Shown here: piece by piece, positions 47,320 to 59,220 of the stretch | Position numbering within the stretch: the first letter of the stretch is position 1 | Layout of the letters: every line of letters starts with the position of its first letter | NCBI RefSeq assembly: GCF_030936135.1 | Contig: NC_082597.1 | Span: forward strand, 79,900,495-79,964,494 | Direction of reading: 5' to 3' | Length of the DNA: 64,000 nt | Origin: Gavia stellata | Lineage: Eukaryota; Chordata; Aves; Gaviiformes; Gaviidae | Made by a program: the position numbers and the translations under genes | The notes under the pieces: model-generated | What the model saw: only the letters and a program-made list of their open reading frames with translations | Told to the model about the DNA's origin: nothing | The model's database searches: none

Positions 47320-47342
47320 CGTTCTTAAAAAAAAAAAAAAAG
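47320..47342. repeat. A-rich run
   Basis: About 17 A in a row on + (47327-47341), preceded by CTT. No element body recognised. Confidence 0.7.
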
Positions 47343-48324
47343 TTTCGATAATTGTACATGAAAAGGAAGTATCTGGTACATTTTGAGGTAATATTACTTA
47401 ATAAATAACAAGCTTTTTAATTAAGCAAATGAAATATCTTTTTTTTTAAATTGCACTGATTGTTTCTTGTCACACTGATCTAGTATTACTAGATTTTGCT
47501 CCCTCACTCCTCATTTTTATTTGTTGACTGGAGGATGAAAAGAAGCTTCTTGTTTCTGCAACTCCAAAACATTTTCCAAGTTTGGGTAAACTAGTCATTA
47601 TAATGAACTAATTAACTAAACTGAAAGAAGAAAATATTCTCTCTGTATCTGTTGCCAAGCTGGCTTGGCTCATTGGCAGGCTTGGGCTCTAGGTATATAA
47701 CAGTGGGTCCCACTTGTTCAAATGGTAGGACTTTCTTTTATGCTATGGCACAAAGTTTTGTACTTGGGATTTACCTTTAAAATTATTTTCTGCTGTTATA
47801 GTTATGACTGGGTCTCAATACACTGTAGTTCCACATTTCTTAGTTCATTTTTAAATGAAAAAAACCCACTTTAAAATTGAAATTTTAAAAGAAGTGGCTT
47901 GGAAAAATTATATGTGTTTAGATATAATGCCTTGGTGGATCCATCTTGAATACAGTGTTAGTCAGAACCTCCTTCTGTCCTCTGCATGTTATCCTGTGTA
48001 CTGAGTTTTCACTTAATGCTTTAGTGGTGAAACCCATCTTCTTTAGCCACGGAGGGCTGAAGCAATAGAAAATCAGGTGACGTGAGAGGTATTGCTCCAG
48101 TTTAGCGTGAAGGTTTGGCTTTGTAGACAAGAGAGGAAGCCATCGTAGATGCAGAACAAGCCTCCTGGTTCCAAATGAAACCAAAACCCTTATAGCATTA
48201 GTGCTCCTGGAAAGAAAAGGTTCTTTTAAAAACGGGTTTGAACTTGTGTCCTGTGGTAGAGGTGTCTGTATGCTTTCTAAGATACTCAGAAGTCTCCATT
48301 AGCTCAATGTTTTAGTATGTTTAT

Positions 48325-48405
48325 TGTCACAGCCAGTTCGCTGTGAGGTAGAGAACTAGGATTGCCTTGCTTCACAGATGGGGAGTGGAGTGGTTTCGTG
48401 TAGTC
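48325..48405 (-). mobile_element. Possible MIR-like ancient SINE fragment
   Basis: TTGTCACAGCCAGTTCGCTG, TGAGGTAGAGAACTAGGATT and GCTTCACAGATGGGGAGTGG on + resemble the reverse-complement MIR 3' part (cacaacaaccctatgaggtaggtactattatccccattttacagatggggaaac). Confidence 0.45.
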
Positions 48406-48441
48406 TCTTGGTACCTACAGCCAAATAATGCTGTGCTTTGC

Positions 48442-48505
48442 CAGTGCGGTCTCCCCCCAGTGCAGTCTCCCCCCAGTGCGGTCTCCCCCCAGTGCGGTCT
48501 CCCCG
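48442..48505. repeat. 16-bp tandem repeat, four units
   Basis: Unit CAGTGCGGTCTCCCCC repeated four times. The second unit has A for G at position 7, and the last ends in G. A lone 15-bp copy (AGTGCGGTCTCCCCG) sits 1.2 kb upstream at 47281-47295. The CpG-containing unit stands out in AT-rich intron. Confidence 0.92.
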
Positions 48506-49141
48506 GGCCCTCTGCCTGCTGCCTACCTGGGACTCTCCCTTGCTATTTGCTTGGCAGGTGATACTGTGCTTAGGCTGGCCTGTCCCATCACTCATGCTCG
48601 CCCTTTCTGCTTGCTGGGGTGAGAACCTCATAGTCCAACTGTGTGTCCCTAGAAGGTGAAGAATCATGTAACCATTGCTTCAGCTAGTCCAGTTATAAGG
48701 TGAAATTAAATACCGATGAAAGAGAGGACCAGTTTCCTTCAGTCTAGACTGGAGTTTCCAAATTCCCTGTCCATTTTCCATCAGTGGTCCACAGAGCACT
48801 CTGTCATAGGCAAAATACTCATTCAGCTGTATGGGCCTTGGCCTCCTTTTTGTTGAAAAAGAGGAAAAAACCCTCCCGCAAACAACACCTGAAGTTCTGT
48901 CACGTTCTTAATGTCAATTAAAAAATAAACATAGGTAGACCTATGTCAGCGGGTGGTTGGCACAGTGGTGAAGAAAGTGTGAAAGACGTGGATTGAAGAC
49001 ATCGAGATAGCTCCTTCGGCGATTTGTGTACAAAGGACACTGAGCAGCTGGCCTGCAGTAGGGCTTGGTTTTAGAGCACATTTAAACGTAAGCATTATAG
49101 TGAGCACATGCATATTTAAGTTTTCATCTTCTAAAGAGAAG

Positions 49142-49182
49142 AGAAAAAAACCAACAAACCAACAAAAACCAACAAACCCCAA
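49142..49182. repeat. A/C low-complexity (CAACAAAC)n-like tract
   Basis: About 40 bp of ACCAACAAACCAACAAAAAC type, with no T or G. Confidence 0.7.
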
Positions 49183-52100
49183 AATGAATTAAGGGAATTA
49201 ATTAGTAGAGGTGGTTAGAACGATAGCTTTTGGGGATGGAGGAAGTTCCATTTTCGGGTTGCTTTCCATGTAACACCTAAGAAACAGAGCCAGCCTGAAC
49301 AGTTTTGACTGGTCAGCAAAATTTTTCTTGCCCACTTCTAAATTACTTGCTCACAAAAATGAATGCCTTGGTTGGTATCTATGCTTCTGGAAATAAAATA
49401 ATTACATATACTTGAAAAATAGCCATTTTTTGTTCAGAATTTGTCCTTGTGGGTTTTCTGAGAAAACTTTATCATAGTCTTGAAAGCTCCAACAAACTGG
49501 TCACCTGCAGGTTTTTCTAGACACATGCTGGTGGTAATAAGAGTCCAGGTGTGCAGTCCTGCACTTCAGGGTTGGAGCTTCTATCTTGATTTCCACCAGA
49601 GCTCCCAGAGTATGGGGCTCTCATCCCATCCACCTTAACAGCCAGACACACAGAAGTTTAAAGATATTCGGTACTGCTGCAAGATTTGAGCTTTGACATG
49701 GGGTGGCTCTCCACGCCTATGTAGATAGGGAGCTGTTGGAACCAGAGATCTGGTATCTGTATTTCTATACACCTGCTCTAAGCTATGGGACTGGAGGTTA
49801 GTGGAGGAAGGAAAACAGGAGCCAGGGAAATAGGGTGGGATTGAAAGTGAAGGAATTTAGAAGTGAAGGGGAGGGGTTTGCCGTGGCAGCAACTGCAAGC
49901 AGGTGGGCCCATTGCACTCTCCTGTGGAAATCATAGAAATTTGCTTTAGAAGGTCATGAGAGGCAGGGAGAAGCTGAACTGGGAAGGGTTATTTCTCATC
50001 GTATGGGAAAAGGGAGGATCAGATGGAAGCATCCGGCAGTTTTAAACAGGGGGAAGTATGTTTTCACACAACATACAGTGAGGTTACCAAACTTACTGCC
50101 AGGAGTTGTAATGTAGGGCCAAACAGGCAATTGGTTTCAAAAGACAGTTCATACTAGATGGATCTATTCGGGACCATTAATTGCAAAGGTACAGCTGCAG
50201 TCTTTGGCTCAGAAAGCCCCTAACCTGTGGGTTGCTGGGGGAGTGTGCAAGGGAGAGTTTATTCCTTGTGTTCTTACCCTCAGCATTTCCTGCTGGGTGT
50301 TGCTGGAGATGTGGTACTAGCTTAGACAGACCTTTGAGCTGACCAGAACTACTGCGTTTTTCCATTTTCATTTAAGGCTTTCATACTTTGGTGCTGGACT
50401 CTCTACAGATGCCTCTGACAAGTAGAAAAATAACAGTTGAGAGAACCTCTCATGTGAATCAGACCTTCTGCTCTGTTTCTTGATCTTGTTGTGATGTTTC
50501 CTTAGCAGAGGTAACCCGACCGTCTGAAATTCATGAAGCGGATGTTCTTCAGGTTATGAAGGACTTCTCAGTGAATTTTGTTCGGGAAAATTCTTGGGGA
50601 TTTTCCTGTCCTTGACTCTCCTCTTGGGCTGTGACACCATTTATTGGCATAAAGTGCTCTGACCTATTTTATTTCTCTAGGTTTTTCCCAAGATTTGGCT
50701 GACAGAGGGTGGAAAAATAATTAGATTCTTAGATAATTCAAATGCTACGTGCTATGTCAGCCACACCTCTTCTGATGGCTGATAAGAGACAAGTGAACAC
50801 AGTTCCTTGCAAGACGAGGATGCGTTTGTTTGGATGGCACAAACAGGTAACCGCATGACTGTGTGGCTGATGAACAGGTGTTAAACAATACAGGGACAAT
50901 TCCAGCGCTTCCATTAATTTATTCCATCAGCATGCCTGAAACCTGCTTTGGAGTGACTATCTTGATTTGATAGTTCAATCTCTGTGTCTTTCAATCCCTG
51001 ACTCTTCTTTTCAAGTTCCTAATAGCTGAGAAAATTGAGGAGGAAGTGTTGTTTACTGAGTGCCTGGACTTCATTTTTCTACACATAACGATTAAGAAAT
51101 GAGGAAGCTGGCAGACAGGACCTTCTCGTGGGACCCTGCGTACACTGAATGTTTTCCTTCAGTGCAAGTTGAGCTGTTTCTCAAACCATGCTTGTCCTGT
51201 GCTAATGCAGTTAGTGGGCAATTAGAACTAGAGAAGTGAGCTAGCTAAAAGGAAAAAAAAAATCCCAAACCTGCAAATGCCTGTGTGTCTTTTACCAAGC
51301 CCCACATCTAGAACGCTGTCCTACAGCAGGCAGATACAGTAGCATCTTGTTCTCATGTGGTACATACTGGCCTGTCTTTAGGCTGGACTTAGTTGTGATG
51401 TCTGTGCTGCACAACCTGCTCACCTTTAACTGTCTCCTGAGGTCCTGTCCCACCGCACCAGCTTGGACGGTCCCTCTGGGGACAGGCTCTTTCTTCGCTG
51501 TTCCCAAGTGCTGGCTATAGAGCCTGAATGTCTGAAGATGTTACACCCCCTACCAACACAGTAAAACAGAAACAGAAATTCCCAAAAGATCCTGATAGCT
51601 GAAGGAATTCTGTTTTCCCACTGTTAAACATAAGGAAGTTAATTTTATCATTCCATACAAAAGCGAATTAAATATGTCCATGTACCACATGGGGAGTCTG
51701 GACCTGCACTTTCCTAACCCAGTGTGCAAGCACAGCAGTAACATGATCCCGTGACCAAGGACTGTATTATTTGCCCAGGTTTTGTAGATCATCTTTAATT
51801 TCTTACTTACTGATATCCTAGCTGTTTACACTCAACTACTTAACTCCTGAAGTTCCCACTCAGACTTTGGGCATCGGTATGGTTCATGGTGCTGCAGGAG
51901 TGGGTGCTGGAATGCCATCTGTGGATGAATGAACAGTTAACGGTGCGCTCTTGAATGCAGCCCTCATTTTACGCCGGTGAAACGGCTAAATTTTCTCATG
52001 CCTGCCTTTTCCAGCGCTCAGCCTGCCCCTTTCTCGCATTTCCAAATGGATAGCCTATTCGTTCATGCAGTCACCATGCTGTGTTTTTCTTCAGGTTTGT

Positions 52101-54394
52101 ACCTCAAGTTTTACTTCACCTTTCACATGTTTGAAGCCGCAGTCCTTAAAAGTGGTGGTGGTGAGGCTACTGGGAAAACATAGCCCTTGGAGATTGCAAA
52201 GTCTGTTTGTTCTTCAAGTCACTTGAAATAGGAGCTAAATGATACGCCTGGTTTTAGAAAGCAGCAGTATTCCATCTGATCTTGTCCTTCCAGTGGAAAG
52301 AAAGGCAAAGGTTTGATAATCTATATGGCAGTACAGTGGTAAACTTGGAGTGATGAGACTGTTAATGGAAAGTACTTTAACTTTGATTTCTTAACAGTGT
52401 GTCAGATGAAAGGATAATCTTAGCCATACTGATTTCCCATTGCTGATGGCTTGCATAGCACCTGCCTAAAATGAAAAGGCAGCGCACAGATCCCAGTGTG
52501 CAGAAGTAGCAGGCTGCTCGCATGGCCAGGTCGTTAACTTCCTTCCCTCCATTTCTCGGTCTCAGGTCTCGCTGCTGTCCATTGTTAATTATTCTGGCTG
52601 TGGGCTCGTTAACAAGCCCTGAACGCCAAGCATTTTTCCAGGCACAAGTAATTTGTGCCGAGATGTTTCTTTTTCCTGTGGCTAATTAGTGTCTAGCCTC
52701 CTCCTGTTTTGCCTCTTACTTGTATGCTCTGTCATTTCCCTTTTCACAGGGTAAGGGTATTCTCCCTAAACGCTGCCCTATTTGTTGCTGTAAAGTGCAT
52801 GTAGGAGGTCATGGACTATATAGTCAGCCTATGCTATAACCTGTTTTCTTTTGAAGTACAGTGGGATTTGGCATCATAAGAGGTGAGGCTCTTTAAGCAT
52901 GATATGAAGAAGGGTCCTGCTCAAGATAGGGTGAGGCAAGTGAAAATTGTGACTTGAGCAGGGGTCCTGGGTCTTCATCCTAGGTTAAGCCTGCTAGTTC
53001 CTGAATTCTTCTATGGTGTGGCTGTACGAGACTGTCATACCATCCTTCCCTGCCTCCAGCAGTGTCTCTGTGAAGGAGTATTTGCCCATATCCAACTTTG
53101 GGCTGATGTGAAGCTGGTTACTTCTCTGCAGGTTTTTAACCATTCTTTAAGGCACTACAAAAGTGCACTATTGTTATTTTGCTGAAGAAGTAGTTTGATG
53201 AGACTCTTAATTCAAGATAAGGTGGTAGCACCCTGAAAGATCTTGTCCCACCCTTCCCTTTCCTCCTCCCGTGGGCTGGCACAAATGTTTGGGCGGACGC
53301 GCGGTTGATAGGGCAGCAGATCTGGATTAAAATGGACAGCTTGTGCTAGCTCAAGGCTGAACATGGCGTGGAGGTGGGAATGAGCAACTGGGAACATGAG
53401 GAGGGCAGGGCATGTTTTTTCAGTGGTGGTGCCAGCTGATCTGGGATTAAAGCATTGATGAAACTCGGAATAAAGCTTTGGCCAGATCTGTGTTACCTGA
53501 CATCAGAACCAAAGCTTTTAAAGATTCACGCCTACTTTCTTTACAAGAACTGTCCCTTTAGGCTAGATAGAGTAGTTACAGGAAAAGTGGTCACTGGTTC
53601 AAGAAAACGTGGTGGTTCTTGTACCAAGAAGCCATCTCTCCTTATGCCAGCAGACACCAAGGGTCTGAAGCAGCATGGTTTGCTCTTGTAGTGTGAAGGG
53701 TAGAGCGGTTGCCTGGAAGTATGAATGAGCCTTCTGGTATCGGCGTGAGGCCCCGCTGCTGTCATCTCCGGGCTTCCAACCGTGCTATGGCTTGCTTTGC
53801 ATTTCTGAACACACCTTGGCTGTGCCATTTAGGTTTAATTGTAAGGAGAATGCTGCTTTAATAAAAGGAGGCACTTGCACGTATTGAGTCTTCTGAGATA
53901 GACGGAGAACACTGAATGCCAAACCCCCCACTTTCATTACAAATTTATGCTGTTCTGTACTGCTGATGCTGACAAACAGTCTGGACCCATTTAACCATGC
54001 AGCAAAGCGTGAAGCCTCTCTGGGTCAGGGGAGGAAGTTCGTCCCACTAATCTAGACCTCATTTCAGAGTTTCAATTATCTATTAAAATTGTGTCCTCGA
54101 AACATGCAAACACGGAACTGATACGTTCAGTCCATAAATGCTAGCTCTTTATGAGCCATGCTCACCGCAACTTTCCTGGGAACTCAGTATATATGCCCTG
54201 TATTGAGTTTGGTGTGAAAGGTATTTGTGGCATCCTTTCTGTAGAAAAGGCCAGCTTATAGATTTTGCTTTATTTTTCTTATATCTTCTATGCTCGCCTT
54301 GCAAAATAGTTATGAAAATATACCGGCCTGGCACATATACTCACTATCCTGGACAGGGAGGATAGGCTTGAATTAAAGGTACTGTATGGAGACA

Positions 54395-54565
54395 CAGGAG
54401 GTTTTAGTTCGGTCCCTGCTCTGCCACTGCATTCTCTGTGACCTTGAAGTCATTTAATGTGATTGCCCCTCCATAAAGCCTTAACACCTAGCAAAATGGA
54501 GTCACATCATGGGTGGAAACTGCTTGTGCCTCTGTAATACAAATAATTAATACTGATCTTGCCCT
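54395..54565 (+). mobile_element. MIR-like ancient SINE, 5' half and core
   Basis: TTTTAGTTCGGTCCCTGCTC, TGCCACTGCATTCTCTGTGA and CCTTGAAGTCATTTAATGTG on + match MIR (ggttctagtcccggctctgccact...ctgtgtgaccttgggcaagtcactta). The 3' part (CCTCTGTAATACAAATAATT, AATACTGATCTTGCC) continues in order. Confidence 0.7.
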
Positions 54566-57500
54566 AACTCCTTGCTGGGATGATTAATATTGCAGGATTA
54601 TTGGCAGTAGGGCTCAGGGTTTAACAGTACCAGGGTACGATTTTGGGTAGTTCGCTTTTTTTTAGACTTCTGTTTTGAACTCTATCTGAAGAACTCCTAA
54701 AGATACCACTGTGTTGGTTGATACATAAAAGGGGGCCTGAACCATAGCTAGGGTAATGAACTTAAAATTTAATGAAAATTAATATTAAAATCTGCACAGT
54801 GTAGAACTGCCGAGCTGTCAGTTTGGTATTACCACAACATTGGCGATTTGGGTAGATTTTAGTGAAGTGGTTCCTTCTGGCTGATAGCAGTTTAGGTGAT
54901 CGTTGTGGTGAAGACTTGAGAAATTCTCCTCCCTCCTCCAAAGTTACTTGAAAAACTAAAGAAACTTTTGCAGTTAAAGGAGGAAAGAAGTCACTTTTCA
55001 AGACCCAAGTATTTACCAGAGATTATAAGACAGTCGTGTTTTATTGGACCTGATCTCTATGCTCCACGGAGTTCAAGAGGATTTGGCTGAAGCCTATAGT
55101 GATAACTGAGCAAGAGATAACTGATAAAAGAAAACTCATTATTAGTGAGTGGCACTGGTCATAATGAAAGCTAGTCAAGAGACAGATTTTGTCACATAGG
55201 TAACATCACTACTTTTAATTCATTTTCTGAAAGTTCGAACATGAGGGAAAAACAATGTCTTTGGTTTAAAAAAAACCCAACAACCAGCAACAAACCCTTA
55301 GAATTCTGGTCAGATTCCTAGGGATTTGTTAACAGCAAGGTCAGTTTGTCTCTTTTTATTACTAATGTTTTTTGTTTTGAGGTATTCTCATACAAAGCAG
55401 AATGATTCAGCATTTCAGAACTCCATTCTTCATTTGTTTTTTTCCTGACTGAGCTTGAGGAAGTTGACTGAAACAACACCTTTCCTTCAGAATACAGACA
55501 ATGTGTTTTCTAATAATGATAATTTCTGATTAGCAGATGATGGCACCACCACCAACAAAAATAGGAAATGATGGTACAAAGTAGCACTTTTTTCTTTTTT
55601 CTCCTTTTTAAGGCTGGGGGGCTGGTAAGAAGCCATGAGGGGAGTCCATTGCATCTCTTTAACCAGTGTTTTACATCTACCTGTGACACCTGTGTGGCAG
55701 GCAGATGACAAACCCTCCAGATATTTTTGTTCTTCATCCATCCACCCACCCAGCTACCTGTCCATATCCCACGTCTGGTCTCAGGTAACACTGGTGACCG
55801 CCTGAAACTCTGCAGACACTGTATCTCCTGAGAATGCGTGATGCCTCTGTCTGACAGGCAGTGTGGCCGGGAAGAGAGGCAACTCACTGACCATTCTTGC
55901 TCCCAAACAGTGGGTAGCACTGATGCTGTTGCTTCTCTGCAGCCGCAAGAGGTGACTTGTCTGATTACCTATCTCCGCCCCTGCACCAGCTCAAGACTCT
56001 GCAACTTGAGGCTCAACAGATTTTAAGGCTGACCTTGCCCGGATGAGTCATCTCTTTGATGTGCGTGCACTATTGATGGGAGAGAAGGGAGGCAGGGATG
56101 CTCACTGGCTGTGGTACAAAGACTGCTTTCCACTGCCCTGTCTCAGTGCCTCAGATGGAGGCATGTGTTCCTCCTGACCCTCTGCGTTGCCTGCAAGTCG
56201 GAAAGCTAACTGGGCTCACATACAGAGGAAGGGTTTGTATTCCCCCCACCCCCTGCAAAATGTCTCCGACAAGCATGAAATTGGTGCAGGAGCTACTTCG
56301 TTAGTTTGGTTGACTGCTATCCACCTGTATTCCATTCATCTGGCTATTATTTTATTACCAGCTCCATGTGTGTACTGTGATTGGAAGAAATCTCCATTTG
56401 TTGTTAAATCCCTTTCAGATTTACTTGAAGTGCTTGTCTGTCCTAGTTTTGTCTCTTGTCCCATCTCAGAGAGGTGATTTCCTCTTTCTTCTACCATCTC
56501 TTGCCGAACACTTTGCACCATACAGAGGTACCTAGGTGCCAGGGTAGACTAGTAGTACTGTAGACCTGTTTAGCATGGACTGAATGGATATCACACAGTG
56601 AAGAGGTCCAATGCTGAATCTTTCTGGTTTGTTTAATTTCAAAAAGGGAAGAAGCCTTAGCTAGAACTATTCCCTGTGAATAGATAGCCATTTAGCTCTT
56701 GGAACAGTGTAATTACCAGAGAACTCCTAAATATCTGAAAGTGAGTATTTTTTTTTTTTTTTGGGTGGAAACAAATTACAGAAGAATGGAAATCCTTGAT
56801 TTAGAAATGTAGCTTCCGCACTAGTCCTGCTGAATGGCTGCGTGTCGCCCTCCCTGCTTCCCTGAAATAAGTCCAGCCAGTGCTGCTGCATCACTGGTAG
56901 TGCGGACTCTCAGCTCTGTTACGGGACAGTGGCTCTGACCTGACAGTCGGCTCCAGGGATTACTCCCTTCCTTTTCCTTTTCTAGACTGAAATGGTCAAT
57001 GTTTGCCACCTTGTTTGAGAACAGGCACTTTCCAAGCTGCAGCAGCTGTTCATACAGAATCTACAGCCCTCTTAGGTTATTTGAGCAGCTGGACAGAGGA
57101 TTTTGGAGCTGCCCCTGCTGGGCTTACTTAAGTTTCTGAGGGTCATTTTTGTTGGATCCATCCTTGAAATAGATCAGCTCAAGCAATGCTATTGTGCAAT
57201 TTTTACTTGGGATCAGTACAGCAGACAAGGAAAGGTGTGTGTACGTGTGTGGGAGGATGTTTACAGCCCTGTAAATAATAATCTCCAACTCTTCGCAGGT
57301 TACTTTTTTCTTTCCTCTCCCCTTACTCCCAAAGATTGTTCCTGCATGTTTTACTGGTGAGATGAGGTTTCCTTTGGAAGTTAGATGCCAATTTGAGCTT
57401 CACTCATTTACAAAAAGGTGGTTGAAGTGCTGGGGGAGGGAGCTCCCTTTGAGTATCTTCCCTTGCCTGCGGGGTATCCCTGTGAAGAACTGCTGCTTCT

Positions 57501-58269
57501 TAAATGCTTTGAGAAAGGGCAGGGGGATAGGTTCCTGGAAGAGTTTGCTTTCCCTGGGGGACCCCTGAGGAATTTTGCTTGCACTTGTAGCCACTTTGCG
57601 GTGAGTGCAAATGCACCTCCCTCTGCACTTCTTGGAACTGGGGCTCACTCACCACTTACATCTGAAGTAGTGGTGCTGCATGTTTTCATGTAGCCCTCCT
57701 TACCCCACGGTCCTGCGGTTGTGGTGGATTTTTGGCCACCTGTGGTTTGAAGAAGAGGTGCTGAGGATTCTCTGTGTGTGTGTGTATAGGAATAGCAGAT
57801 TAGAAAATGAGAGGTTGAGAGGCTCAGACAGCTTCCTGAAAGTGTGGGAGTACAGGCCAGAGAAAGGAAGAGAAATCTTTTTGAAGCTATATTAGTGCCT
57901 TACACAGACAAGAATAGCAGACAGAGCGTATTGACAGAGCGGTCTGAGGATAAATGTGGCTGTGTAGCAAAGCGTTAGTGCTGTAAAAATCACCGCTGTC
58001 CCCTAGAGAAAAGAATTCTTCCAGCGCGAGTTCAGTTTTACCAGTATGGTTGGGTGCACAGTGTGCACTTCCGCTGGTGTAGTTAGGCTAATCAAAGTGG
58101 ATGGACATCGGTAGGTCTGCATGTGTCCGTAGTGTACGTGCAGCCCTTCTAAAAATTACAGAGGAGGCGTGAGGGACAACTCTGATCACGTTTTGTGACA
58201 CATTCTGCCCCGGGAGGAGAAGCGAGATAGCTGGGGATTTTCCTATTGCGGATCTATAATGTGTAAGGT

Positions 58270-58405
58270 TCACGCCCAGTACTGGTCCATTGGTGCTTGG
58301 ATCCTTCCCCCAGCTCGCATAAGGTACTTCCTGAGAAGGATTAAAGTCCTTGCCTTAAAGCCTGTAGTGCTGGGTATTGGGCACATAATGGACCAGTGTG
58401 GACAG
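58270..58405. repeat. Imperfect palindrome with 11-bp perfect arms
   Basis: ACTGGTCCATT at 58281-58291 is the exact reverse complement of AATGGACCAGT at 58387-58397. Weaker pairing extends outward (GCCCAGT against the following TGTGGAC) and inward (GGTGC against GCAC). The 117-bp spacing suggests a small decayed MITE. Confidence 0.55.
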
Positions 58406-59029
58406 TGGGACTTGCTTCCAGGCATTGTAGCAGCCAGTGCCCTGACTTGCAGGACTTCATTTACCTTGGTCTGCTTCCGAGCTTCCTTCTCAAAGAGTTT
58501 TCCTGCCCTTTTCTCATCCATAGCTGACAGCTCAGGGTTGTTCCCCAAAGGGTGTTAAAATATTAATAGGTCAAACTCCGCTTGTTTTTTCTGTATTAGC
58601 TTTTCCCTGCTTTCCCAAGTCCATGCCTTCTTACCCCTTTGCATCCCCATCTCCTGGATGGCCCAGATGGATCCCCATCTCCTCATGGCCCAGCAATACT
58701 CTGTTGTGTTTTTGACTGAGCTCCTGCTCCCTTTTTATGGAGCACATATTCCTGGATAATGCAGTAACAAAACTGTCTTTGCATATGGCACAGTCAGAGG
58801 GGGGCAGCCCTTCCTTCCCCCTTAAGCACCCAAGTAACAGCTGAATAGACAGCGGTCTACCAACTGTTTTTTTCCTCCAGATTGTTTGGAAAATGCCTCG
58901 GCTTCTGGTTGGGCTCTAAGGGAAGTGATCCACTGGGCAGTATCCAGGCCTTGGGTCCTTGGTGGAGTGAGGCCCAGCTTTTGTTTCATGTTTCAGCTGC
59001 TTCTTCCAAAGCCTTTAGAAAGCAAATCA

Positions 59030-59100
59030 GTGTAATATCCTCTGGTTTTTCTGATGAGGAAACTGAGGCAGAGAGGAGCAGTGGTGAAAAGGGAACAGCT
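59030..59100 (-). mobile_element. MIR-like ancient SINE fragment
   Basis: ATATCCTCTGGTTTTTCTGA and TGAGGAAACTGAGGCAGAGA on + preserve the most conserved MIR word (gatgaggaaactgaggcacagaga). Confidence 0.6.
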
Positions 59101-59149
59101 TATTTGGCATCTGCCATGCTAAGATAGTAGTAGCAACCTGGTTTGTTCT

Positions 59150-59220
59150 AGCCCGGTGCTTTGGGCACTTGTTCAACAATACTTTTAAGCACATGCTTAA
59201 CAGTAAGCATGGCAATAGCT
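59150..59220. mobile_element. MITE-like fragment
   Basis: ACTTTTAAGCACATGCTTAA (59182-59201) resembles the centre of a palindromic amniote repeat family built around taagcacgtgctta. Only about 70 bp are recognisable. Confidence 0.4.
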
